Below, one piece after another: positions 42,236 through 50,472 of a stretch of DNA of 64,000 bases (the first letter of the stretch is position 1; every line of letters starts with the position of its first letter). The position numbers were made by a program, and so were the translations under genes. Under the pieces are notes generated by a model. That model was given only the letters and a program-made list of their open reading frames with translations. It did not search any database and had not been told where the DNA came from. The stretch comes from Fortiea contorta PCC 7126 (GTDB lineage: Bacteria; Cyanobacteriota; Cyanobacteriia; Cyanobacteriales; Nostocaceae), in the NCBI RefSeq assembly GCF_000332295.1, contig NZ_KB235930.1, positions 3,871,895 to 3,935,894 of the forward strand, written 5' to 3'.

Positions 42236-42551
42236 ATGTGTGTCTATAGTTTTAAAAAATTAGCAATCTTGTCACATTTTTATCTGACTGGAGGCTGATG
42301 TACATCACAAATTTAATTAGTTTCCTAGAAAGTAGAAATGACACTATCACTGACAAAATTAATAGCAAATTTTCGGTCTCATTTTGCAAGCGTTTTCCAA
42401 AATTTTTCCCAATCTAACGCCATAAATATAGCAGTTTCCAATTCAACGAAATGTCCCATCCAAAAACGAGAAGCGCTATCAAGGCGTTAGCCCTGCACAT
42501 AGAACAAATTTCTGAACTTTACTAGCGAAGATCAACTGCGGAGGATCACAA

Positions 42552-43478
42552 ATGTTTTATCACGCAAAACGGTTACAGTACTTCACACCACCAAGTAAGC
42601 CCGATCCAGTCTATGCCAAAAAACTACAAGAACTCATAGGCGGTAGCTTAGGGGAAATGACCGTGATGATGCAATACCTATTTCAGGGTTGGAACTGTCG
42701 CGGCCCTGCTAAATACCGAGATATGCTGCTAGATACAGGTACTGAGGAAATTGGTCACGTCGAGATGCTAGCGACGATGGTTGCTTATCTGCTCGATAAA
42801 GCACCAATTAAATCACAAGAAGATGGTGCGAAAGACCCAGTTGTGGGCGCTGTGATGGGCGGTAATAACCCCAGAGATGTGATTATGGCTGCAGCTATGA
42901 ACCCGCAGCATAACATCGTTTCGGGAGGGGGTGCTATGCCCGCCGATAGCGTTGGCTTCCCCTGGAATGGTCGCTTCATTGTCGCTAGCGGTAACTTATT
43001 AGCGGACTTCCGTTCTAATCTCCATGCGGAATCTCAAGGCCTGATGCAAGCTGTACGCTTGTATGAGATGACAGACGACCCAGGAATCAAAGATCATCTC
43101 AGCTTCATGATCGCCCGCGACACCATGCATCAAAATCAATGGTTAGCAGCGATTGAAGATTTACAAAGCGAAGGGTTTGAGGACAAAGTTACTCCCAAAA
43201 TCGCTCATGAATATGGTAAGAGTGAGTTTGCCTATCAATTCTGGAATCATTCAGAAGGTAACGAAAGTGCTGAAGGTCGTTGGGCTAAGGGCGAATCTAT
43301 GGATAGGAAAGGTCAATTTGAATATGTTGCTAATCCCCAACCGATAGGCCCAGAACCAAATCCACCACAACCACAGCCACAATTACACAGTACGCCTCGA
43401 ACTAGACAAATGCAAGATGAGAGTGCTAGCTCTGCGTCAATGAAGAATCGTGTTGAGATTCGCGGTTCCTCAAATTAA
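42552..43478 (+). CDS. manganese catalase
   Basis: Di-manganese, non-haem catalase (hydrogen peroxide to water and oxygen). 308 residues. Metal ligands visible: Glu35 (GSLGEM), Glu66 and His69 (TEEIGH), Glu160 (NLHAESQG) and His193 (ARDTMHQNQW). The C-terminal 50 residues are Pro/Gln-rich and variable. GGAGGAT 6 bases before the ATG supports the start. Monocistronic after a terminator, in a stress-gene neighbourhood. Heterocystous cyanobacteria usually have two such enzymes; which one this is cannot be decided here. Confidence 0.95.
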   Translation: MFYHAKRLQYFTPPSKPDPVYAKKLQELIGGSLGEMTVMMQYLFQGWNCRGPAKYRDMLLDTGTEEIGHVEMLATMVAYLLDKAPIKSQEDGAKDPVVGAVMGGNNPRDVIMAAAMNPQHNIVSGGGAMPADSVGFPWNGRFIVASGNLLADFRSNLHAESQGLMQAVRLYEMTDDPGIKDHLSFMIARDTMHQNQWLAAIEDLQSEGFEDKVTPKIAHEYGKSEFAYQFWNHSEGNESAEGRWAKGESMDRKGQFEYVANPQPIGPEPNPPQPQPQLHSTPRTRQMQDESASSASMKNRVEIRGSSN

Positions 43479-43540
43479 TGAGTGACGCTTAATAGCGGTT
43501 CCCATTCAGATGCGCTGCAATATTATATCACCCTTGTGTA

Positions 43541-43564
43541 GGGGCACGGCACTGCCGTGTCCCC
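43541..43564. repeat. palindromic repeat GGGGCACGGCA/TGCCGTG(T)CCCC
   Basis: Member of a class of palindromes (GGGGCACGGCA...TGCCGTGCCCC) widespread in cyanobacterial intergenic DNA. May end the catalase transcript. Confidence 0.65.
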
Positions 43565-43667
43565 ACGAGGGTATCTCACGTGACCGATAAGCGCTATAGT
43601 CAGAAAATAGTTGTTTGTAAAAATCCTGGTTTACTATACAGTTGCAGTGTGTCACGCCGATGATGGG

Positions 43668-44570
43668 ATGTTTATTAAACAACGATTCACTCCTTATTTG
43701 TTTTTATTGCCTGCTTTAATCATTTTAGGCTTGACTGTGTTTTGGCCTGCATTGCAAGCCTTTTATTTCAGCTTTACCAGCTATGAAGATATTGCACAAC
43801 CGCCGCAATGGATTGGTTTTGCTAATTTCTTTAAGCTTTGGCAAGATGCAGTTTTTTGGAAAACATTAGAAAATACTTTTCTGTATCTTGTGGGTGTGGT
43901 GCCCATTTTGGTATTCGCTCCTTTAGGGTTAGCAATTTTGGTCAATCAAAAATTGCGAGGAATGAACTGGTTTAGAACTGCATATTACACCCCTGTGGTG
44001 ATTTCGATGGTAGTAGCAGGGATAGCTTGGAAGTGGTTGTATGCAGAAAATGGCTTACTTAATCAAGTTTTTCAAACTTTGGGTATCTTTCCAGATGGTA
44101 TTCCTTGGTTAACTAGCCCGGCTAAATTATTTGGCATTTTGCCAATTTCTCTAGCTAGTGTGATGGCTGTTACTATCTGGAAAGGGCTAGGTTATTATAT
44201 GGTAATTTATTTAGCGGGATTGCAATCTATTCCCGCTGATGTGTATGAAGCTGCGGCTATTGACGGCTCAGATGGTGTTCGTAAACATTGGGAAATTACT
44301 CTACCTTTAATGCAGCCTTATTTAGCTCTGGTAGCGGTAATTTCTGCTATTTCTGCTACCAAGGTTTTTGAGGAAGTATACATCATGACTTCAGGAGGGC
44401 CGCTCAATAGCTCAAAAACAATTGTTTATTATCTCTATGAGCAAGCATTCAGTAACTTGGAAATCAGCTATGCTTGCACAATTGGATTAGTGCTATTTTT
44501 GATAATTTTGGGTTTATCTGTTTTGCGATTAGTGATTAATCAGCAGGGTGGAGATAATATTAGTGTCTAA
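43668..44570 (+). CDS. sugar ABC transporter permease (MalF/UgpA type)
   Basis: 300 residues from the ATG at 43668; a start at 43611 would add 19 unconserved residues. Six membrane segments, N-terminal FTPYLFLLPALIILGLTVFW, and the EAA loop EAAAIDGSDGVRKHWEITLP that docks on the ATPase. The binding protein, second permease and ATPase are not adjacent, as is common in cyanobacteria. Substrate unknown. Confidence 0.9.
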   Translation: MFIKQRFTPYLFLLPALIILGLTVFWPALQAFYFSFTSYEDIAQPPQWIGFANFFKLWQDAVFWKTLENTFLYLVGVVPILVFAPLGLAILVNQKLRGMNWFRTAYYTPVVISMVVAGIAWKWLYAENGLLNQVFQTLGIFPDGIPWLTSPAKLFGILPISLASVMAVTIWKGLGYYMVIYLAGLQSIPADVYEAAAIDGSDGVRKHWEITLPLMQPYLALVAVISAISATKVFEEVYIMTSGGPLNSSKTIVYYLYEQAFSNLEISYACTIGLVLFLIILGLSVLRLVINQQGGDNISV

Positions 44571-44707
44571 TTCTAAGTAAGGCAGTTAGCCGACGATGGC
44601 TATAATTCCCTTGCAGTAAGGATTTGGCATTTTGGCATATTTGCTCATAGTCTGGTTGCTATGGTGATATCCGCGAATGTCTTTGTGCGACAATATCGAC
44701 TTGCAGA

Positions 44708-44740
44708 ACCCCTCGGCTCGCTACCGGGGGTCTTTTTTTT
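44708..44740 (+). terminator. Rho-independent terminator
   Basis: ACCCC...CGG pairs with CCGGGGGT, followed by a T8 run. A TATAAT at about 44600 lies 100 bp upstream, so a short RNA of ~130 nt could also end here; otherwise it terminates the permease mRNA. Confidence 0.8.
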
Positions 44741-44837
44741 AAGAAAAATTATTTGTTTTGGGAATGGAAAGATGGCGTTAGTTTTTTGGCAGATTTGGGA
44801 AGTATAAATTACTCAAAAATTTATTCGGCAGTAATCG

Positions 44838-45464
44838 ATGTTACAAATTGAGTTATCAGCATCTGCTACCCTCTTGAGACACCGCCATTTGCGATCGCTC
44901 GCACTTCTATTCCTGATCAGCCTCCTGACTTCGTTGACTGGAACACCCGCCCACAGCACGATTACTAACTCTTGGGAAGGGTTGATTTGGGGAATGGCAG
45001 ATCCTGTGATCAATTTAGATGGTTTAGTGAGGATTGTGGCGATCGGTTTGTTTTCTGTTTGCATTAGTCGCGGAACTTTCATCGCCGGATCTTTCCTATT
45101 TACAGCTATTTTTGGCACATTTATTCATCTATTACCGGCGAGTTTACCAGATCCAGAAATAGCGATCGCTATCTCTACTATCGGCTTTGGTGCTATGTTA
45201 GTAACTTCCCATCAATTCCATTGGGTTGTCTGGGCATTGCTAGGAGCGATCGCTGGTTTATTTCATGGTTATACTTATGGTGCATCACTCGCAGGCTCGG
45301 AAATCTTTCCCCTATTTGCCTATGTAATTGGTATGACTCTAACTCAGTATGTCATTGCCATGAGTGCTAGAGAAATTTATCCTTTATTAGCGAGCAAAAT
45401 TCCTCTCGCCGGTTTAGCCTTTTGCGCCGTAGGTATCGTGTTTTTACACAACTCAATGATATGA
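44838..45464 (+). CDS. HupE/UreJ-like membrane protein
   Basis: 208 residues; a signal-like N-terminal segment (LALLFLISLLTSLTG) and about six membrane helices. SWEGLIWGMADPVINLDGLVRI replaces the HP...DH metal motif of classic HupE/UreJ (nickel or cobalt uptake), and FHGYTYG in the later helix matches the family. The missing His suggests a different or lost metal specificity. The start at 44838 is preceded by no strong ribosome site. Confidence 0.7.
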   Translation: MLQIELSASATLLRHRHLRSLALLFLISLLTSLTGTPAHSTITNSWEGLIWGMADPVINLDGLVRIVAIGLFSVCISRGTFIAGSFLFTAIFGTFIHLLPASLPDPEIAIAISTIGFGAMLVTSHQFHWVVWALLGAIAGLFHGYTYGASLAGSEIFPLFAYVIGMTLTQYVIAMSAREIYPLLASKIPLAGLAFCAVGIVFLHNSMI

Positions 45465-45480
45465 ATTTATTTAAATATCA

Positions 45481-45780
45481 ATGATGTCAACAGCAATTGA
45501 AATTAAAATCAGCCGCTTGGAATCCATAGTGGAACAAATCGGTGAAGCCGTGCTTTCAACAACAGAAACCGTCGCCAGTCTTGCAGATCGAATGGAAACT
45601 CTGAGCACACAAATCGAAGAACAAGGCAAACAAGTACAACAGCAAGGTTATCAAATATTTGCCTTGTGCGACGCTGTACAAAGCCTCGCCGAAAGTCAAG
45701 ATAGTTCTCTACAAAAACTCTCCCAACTAACAGCAACTTTAGATAAATTGATGTCAATGTTGCAAAGTGTAGAAGAGTAA
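45481..45780 (+). CDS. small coiled-coil protein
   Basis: 99 residues, almost entirely heptad-repeat helix (IKISRLESIVEQIGEAVL ... LQKLSQLTATLDKLMSML). Gln-rich. Function unknown. The start may be the second Met codon at 45484. It is 16 bp downstream of the HupE-like gene and may share its transcript. Confidence 0.6.
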   Translation: MMSTAIEIKISRLESIVEQIGEAVLSTTETVASLADRMETLSTQIEEQGKQVQQQGYQIFALCDAVQSLAESQDSSLQKLSQLTATLDKLMSMLQSVEE

Positions 45781-45802
45781 TGAAAAACTCCACAGGAGAT
45801 GA

Positions 45803-46483
45803 TCAAACTCTTAACTTGGTGACAGCAATGTTACCAGAAAAACAAACATCAACATCACTCCCCGGAGTGCGATCGCGCGCACCATATTCGCCCACATAAT
45901 AAAAATTATCACCCTCAACTCGGTAGTTGACTGGTAAAGGCTTGGTACAAGGTTGACATAACACCATCTCCGGAGCAGGTGCTCCCGGTTGTAAATGTGG
46001 CAAATTTACATTCCAGAAGCTTCCTGCTTCCAAGGGATGCTGGAGTAAGTCAGCTAAAACGCCAGCAGTCAATTTAGCAGCCAAATCCCAGTCAAAATTT
46101 TGTTTGGCTTTGCGGTAATGGGAAATAGCAATTCCCGGAATACCATGCATCGCTGCTTCTCGCACAGCCGCCACAGTACCGGAAATATACGCATCTACAC
46201 CCAAATTTCCCCCAGCATTGATACCAGACAGCACAAATTTCGCATCCTGGCAAATTTGAGTAATCGCGATTCGCACACAATCAGCCGGCGTCCCCGCCAC
46301 AGCATACTTAGTCTCAGAACAACGCTGCAAATTGATCGGGCGAGTGGTAGTAACTTGATGTCCACAACCAGATTGATGATCTCTAGGTGCAGCAATAATC
46401 ACATTTTTATCCCCGACAGCTTTAAACAAAGCTTGAATACCAGGAGCATCAATACCGTCGTCGTTTGTGAGGATGAGAGTCAT
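45803..46483 (-). CDS. surE: 5'/3'-nucleotidase SurE
   Basis: Nucleoside 5'-monophosphate phosphatase. 226 residues from the ATG at 46483, where the family N-terminus MTLILTNDDGIDAPGI begins; an open frame upstream does not look coding. Metal ligands Asp8 and Asp9 in TNDDG, Ser in DHQSGCGHQ, and Asn in SGINAGGNLG. Convergent with the coiled-coil gene and divergent from psb32. Confidence 0.95.
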   Translation of the reverse strand: MTLILTNDDGIDAPGIQALFKAVGDKNVIIAAPRDHQSGCGHQVTTTRPINLQRCSETKYAVAGTPADCVRIAITQICQDAKFVLSGINAGGNLGVDAYISGTVAAVREAAMHGIPGIAISHYRKAKQNFDWDLAAKLTAGVLADLLQHPLEAGSFWNVNLPHLQPGAPAPEMVLCQPCTKPLPVNYRVEGDNFYYVGEYGARDRTPGSDVDVCFSGNIAVTKLRV

Positions 46484-46600
46484 ATATTTAAAGTGATCAG
46501 CTTGAATTATTATGGTTGAAGCCGCGATTTCTGTCCTATGGATGATCTGGACGGTGGTTGTGTAGTATTTTTGGTGCAAGTCTGTATTAGGATTAATCCA

Positions 46601-47335
46601 ATGAAACAGCTCCTCAACCGAGTATTTAGTCTCAAAACACATCTCATCCGGCTGGTTTTGCCGTTGATGATTTTTCTTGCTTCTGTGCTAGTCGTCTCAC
46701 CAGCATCAGCTACGAGCGTCGATCAAATACCTAGCCTGACAGCAGGTAGCGGCCCTTGGGTGATTGATCAAGGTGAAGTCATCAGCCGTTCTAATGAAGG
46801 TAAAATTAGCGGCGACTTGGAGGCTTTAGCCAAGGAAACTGGTAACGAAGTCAGAATCCTTACCGTCCGCCGATTAGACTATGGAGAAACACCAGAAACC
46901 TTCACCAAAGCACTATTTACCAGATGGTTTCCCACTCCAGCCGCCCAAGCTAATCAAACCCTGCTGATGATTGATACCGTCACCAACAATACCGCCGTCA
47001 TCACCGGAGAACAGGTCAAATCTTTACTTACCGACACCATCGCCGAAAGCGTAGCGAATGAAACATTACTAGTACCCTTGCGGGATGGCAATAAATATAA
47101 CCAAGCATTTTTAGATGCTAGCGATCGCTTAATTACCGTCCTCTCTGGTAAACCTGATCCAGGAGCACCCAAAATCATTGACAAAGTACAGGTAGAAGGC
47201 ACCTTTAAAAAAGCTAACGAAGCCGAACAGAGTAATGCGATCGCCTGGGTGATTGGACTGCTCATCGCCGCCACCGTCATTCCCATGGCCACCTACTATA
47301 TTTATCAAGTCAATCAACCATCAAATGATGGGTGA
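46601..47335 (+). CDS. psb32: Psb32-like TPM-domain protein
   Basis: 244 residues from the ATG at 46601, with AGGA nearby. Signal-type N-terminus (LIRLVLPLMIFLASVLVV then SPASA), a TPM domain (GPWVIDQGEVISRSNEGKI, LTVRRLDYGETPETFTKALF, QTLLMIDTVTNNTAVITG) and a C-terminal membrane anchor (about 215-235). Homologue of Synechocystis Psb32 and plant TLP18.3, which help photosystem II repair and protect it from high light. Followed by TGATGGGG repeats. Confidence 0.85.
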   Translation: MKQLLNRVFSLKTHLIRLVLPLMIFLASVLVVSPASATSVDQIPSLTAGSGPWVIDQGEVISRSNEGKISGDLEALAKETGNEVRILTVRRLDYGETPETFTKALFTRWFPTPAAQANQTLLMIDTVTNNTAVITGEQVKSLLTDTIAESVANETLLVPLRDGNKYNQAFLDASDRLITVLSGKPDPGAPKIIDKVQVEGTFKKANEAEQSNAIAWVIGLLIAATVIPMATYYIYQVNQPSNDG

Positions 47336-47336
47336 T

Positions 47337-47510
47337 GGGGTGATGGGGTGATGGGGTGATGGGGTGATGGGGTGATGGGGTGATGGGGAGTGTGGGGAGA
47401 TAAAAGAAAAAACGAACTTATGCTTACGCTTGTAATCTTCCCCGTCTTCTCCTTCCTCCCACACCTCCCCCTCCTCCCACACCTCCCACACCTCCCATAC
47501 CCTAGCCCCC
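47337..47510. repeat. TGATGGGG octamers and the bipartite repeat, inverted copy
   Basis: About seven TGATGGGG units (47333-47390), then the conserved core in minus orientation (47414-47441) and a C-rich arm (47441-47505). Same element as 9203-9351, opposite orientation. Reading frames across it are spurious. Confidence 0.8.
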
Positions 47511-47518
47511 AACTACCT

Positions 47519-47908
47519 TTAATCTTGAATATACTCTTGCCCTGTCACCAGAGCCACCTCAGATCGGACAAATTCTCGACCTAAATAAGCAGCATGGTCT
47601 AACAAAGTCACCGGACAGGGCTGAGTTTCTTCAAATATCTGCACACACAGTTCTTTTGCTGTCCTCCCGCTAAACACCGTCACGTGAGTGCGCTCTACCT
47701 TACCGCGTGCAGGAATCACTTTTCCTGTTTCCGGATCAACAGCTAAACCCCGTTCATCAATCACATTTGTAAAATGCTTGGCACAAATTAACCGCGCCTC
47801 CCGGTCTAAGTAAATAATGAAATATCCACTAGGATCAAGATTAATATGACGCCCAGAAAGCTGATTATCAATAGCTGCCAAGTCTTCAATGATCAAATCC
47901 ATACTCAT
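47519..47908 (-). CDS. DUF4346 domain protein
   Basis: 129 residues. Conserved block LDPSGYFIIYLDREARLICA and later THVTVFSGRTAKEL, AAYLGREFVRSEVAL of the DUF4346 family, found alone or fused to dihydropteroate-synthase-like proteins in cyanobacteria and archaea. Function unknown. ATG at 47908, alternative ATG two codons inside. Confidence 0.8.
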   Translation of the reverse strand: MSMDLIIEDLAAIDNQLSGRHINLDPSGYFIIYLDREARLICAKHFTNVIDERGLAVDPETGKVIPARGKVERTHVTVFSGRTAKELCVQIFEETQPCPVTLLDHAAYLGREFVRSEVALVTGQEYIQD

Positions 47909-48229
47909 ACCAATTCAAAATTCCAAATTCACTCATGAGAAAGCCAGATTTAGCCGGGATTTCCAAATTTGCATTTATCGCCTGTTTTTAGAAAATTGCT
48001 ATCAATTTTAAAATCCAACATTTTCATGATTTTTACATTCTATTAACAGTGTAATTCCTCGGCTCCTCAGTATTCTTTATTTTCTTAATAGATTTGTCTT
48101 GAAAATAGGGGCTAGAGGTTAGAGATTAGGAACTAGAGGAAGAAATTTTTCTTTCCCTAGCCCCTAAACCTTCCCATTTTTAAGAACTAACAAAAGCAAC
48201 TTTCCTTTCCCTAACCCCTAACCCCCATA
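47909..48229. repeat. gene-free region with GGGGCTAGAG / CCCCTAACC repeats
   Basis: No gene. 48105-48145 is rich in AGGGGCTAGAGGTTAG-like units, answered by TTTCCCTAGCCCCTAA and TTTCCCTAACCCCTAACC at 48150-48228; the two parts can pair. It lies just downstream of the minus-strand gene at 48230. Confidence 0.6.
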
Positions 48230-49408
48230 TTAACTTTGTTGACTAAACGGTAACTGCTGATTAATCTCTGCAATTTCTTGCTGTTCTAATTGATTTACTT
48301 CCTGAATATAAGGATTTAAAATCTGCGCTAAACGACCATTATAAAAGCGGTGGAGACTGTGATTAGCTGTAGCCGGGAAACCGCGACGCTTTTTGTGCCG
48401 CCCACCAGCACCAGGATCAAAAATTTGTATATTGTGAGCGATCGCCCACTCAATAGGTGCATAATAACAAGCATCAAAATGTAAACAGTCTATTTCTTGG
48501 AAACTGCCCCAATAGCGCCCATATAGTTTATCACCCTTAAATAAACAAAAAGACATTCCCAAAGGATGACTATCATCTTGCTCACTATATGCAGCCACAA
48601 ACAAAACTCGATGGCGATAATCGTTGTATAACTGTTGAAAAAAGCGTTTTGTTAGATATTTACTCCCCCACCAACCAAACTTATCACAAGTATCAGCATA
48701 AAACTGGTACATCAAAGGAAACAGTGCCTGGGGAATCTCCTCACCAGTCAAAGGTTGCAGTCGTAAACCCGCCTTTTCTACAGCCTTCCTTTCCCGTTTA
48801 ATATTGCGGCGTTGATTAGCATTGAATACTTGCAAATAATCATCAAAATTTGCAAAGCTTTTGTTCTCCCAGATGTAACTGTGGTGTAACCAACTCGTAA
48901 AACCTTGTTTTTCTAGCAAAGGTCGCCATTGCGGATCAACATAGAGAAAATGACATCCAGAAATGCAATTTTTGGTGCAAAAAGAATCAATTTCATGTAC
49001 CATTAACGCCGTGATTGCCTCTTCATCCTCCCCATCTGCAATTAAAAATCGATAGCCTTCCGCCGGAGTAAACGGCGTCATTCCCAGCATTTTTGGGTAA
49101 TACTCAACCCCAATCCGTTCAGCTAAATTTGCCCACTGGTGATCAAACACAAACTCCCCAGCACTATGTCCTTTGACGTAAAGAGGGGCCGCCGCAATCA
49201 ATGTTCTGTCTCGCCACAGCGTTAAATGATTCGGTAACCAACCAGTTTTAGCCGTAGCACTATGGGAAGTTTCCAGATTATTCAGCCACGCCCATTCTAA
49301 AAAAGGGGTTTTGAGAGGCATTGCCAAATTATCCCATGCAGTTTGGGGAATTTCTGCAATTTTGTTGATCCAAACACTAGAGTAGCGGGGTTGAATTTGT
49401 TTTACCAT
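48230..49408 (-). CDS. FemAB-like GNAT-fold protein (PF04339 type)
   Basis: 392 residues from the ATG at 49408. Two GNAT-like halves as in FemAB-like peptidoglycan-biosynthesis proteins: PFLEWAWLNNLE at the start, FNANQRRNIKRERK in the middle, and a terminal part with GRYWGSFQEIDCLHFDACYY and FDPGAGGRHKKRRGF. Members probably transfer an aminoacyl or acyl group; the substrate is not known. Confidence 0.8.
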   Translation of the reverse strand: MVKQIQPRYSSVWINKIAEIPQTAWDNLAMPLKTPFLEWAWLNNLETSHSATAKTGWLPNHLTLWRDRTLIAAAPLYVKGHSAGEFVFDHQWANLAERIGVEYYPKMLGMTPFTPAEGYRFLIADGEDEEAITALMVHEIDSFCTKNCISGCHFLYVDPQWRPLLEKQGFTSWLHHSYIWENKSFANFDDYLQVFNANQRRNIKRERKAVEKAGLRLQPLTGEEIPQALFPLMYQFYADTCDKFGWWGSKYLTKRFFQQLYNDYRHRVLFVAAYSEQDDSHPLGMSFCLFKGDKLYGRYWGSFQEIDCLHFDACYYAPIEWAIAHNIQIFDPGAGGRHKKRRGFPATANHSLHRFYNGRLAQILNPYIQEVNQLEQQEIAEINQQLPFSQQS

Positions 49409-49494
49409 CGTTGGGGAATGGGGAGATGACAAGGCGAGGAGACGGGGAGATGAGAAATTTTCTTCCCTAACCCCTATTCCTTATTTAGGGTAGA

Positions 49495-50181
49495 CTAATC
49501 TATCGGTCGTTGCAGCCGATAGCGCAGAAAGACTTCTTGATCAACTGTCTGCACCTCCAGCAACTGCAACTGAGGAGCTATTTCCGGTGAAAATCCTTGA
49601 CCTCCAACCGGTGTAGGTGCACTCGCACCACCTAAAATCAACGGACAAACAGTCAACCACAACTCATCGATTAAATCTAATTCCAGCATTGCAGCTACTA
49701 ACTCACCGCCGCCCAACACCGTTAAGCGTGTTATACCTAGGGTTAGCAAATGTTGCAAAGCAGCGCTGATGTCAACTTCACCTGTTGGTGTTTCCCAAAC
49801 CATAATCTGGTCAAATCCTGCAGTCGCAACCAACTTTCCTTTCGTCGTCGTCAGCAACCAACGCTCGACTGGTTGTTGAAAAAAGCGAACTTCCGGAGCG
49901 AAGAGAGCAGAATGCGTAATCACTATATGAACTGGTTGGGCAGGCTTGCCCTCCTGGATGCGCTGTTGCACCAGTTGGGGATGTGATACCGTTAGTGTTG
50001 TACCGTAAGCACGGAGAGTACCAGCGCCGAAAAGAACGGCATCTGAGGCAGCAATTTGTGTTTCCAGGTGTGCTTTATCGGCCTTTGAGCCAAATCGAGC
50101 AGGCCCACGCCTCACATCTGCTATCTTGCCATCTGCACTCATAGCCAAAACTACTGTAGTCTGGGGACGATGTTGCATCAT
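49495..50181 (-). CDS. RibD C-terminal-like reductase
   Basis: 228 residues with the dihydrofolate-reductase-like fold of the RibD reductase domain: VVLAMSADGKIADVRRGPAR, DAVLFGAGTLRAYGTTL, TVLGGGELVAAML and LTVCPLILGGASAPTPVGG. It lacks the deaminase domain, so it could be the separate reductase of riboflavin synthesis or a related pyrimidine/pterin reductase. Confidence 0.82.
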   Translation of the reverse strand: MMQHRPQTTVVLAMSADGKIADVRRGPARFGSKADKAHLETQIAASDAVLFGAGTLRAYGTTLTVSHPQLVQQRIQEGKPAQPVHIVITHSALFAPEVRFFQQPVERWLLTTTKGKLVATAGFDQIMVWETPTGEVDISAALQHLLTLGITRLTVLGGGELVAAMLELDLIDELWLTVCPLILGGASAPTPVGGQGFSPEIAPQLQLLEVQTVDQEVFLRYRLQRPID

Positions 50182-50472
50182 TGATTTGTGGCGGATATTT
50201 TGATATTTTTCTTGCTAATATGTTGGTTGAAAAAAACTCTATCTGCAAGCTACTGTTTATTAATTTCGCAACTGTATATTTATGCAAATTCAATCTCTCT
50301 TAGATATATCCATTCAGGGTTTTGGTATACAGTGTTTCTTTTTACTACAGCAATATTTGGTATTTTTAGAGACTGACAATAAATTACCAGTAACTGTATG
50401 AAATATCTCATTTAACTGATCTGATAGCATATTTTTGTTATTGTGGTTTGCAGATGCGAAGTGAAACTTTCG

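Noticed and set aside
47321-47584. Open frames across the TGATGGGG / C-rich repeat
   Set aside because: Repeat-derived peptides only.
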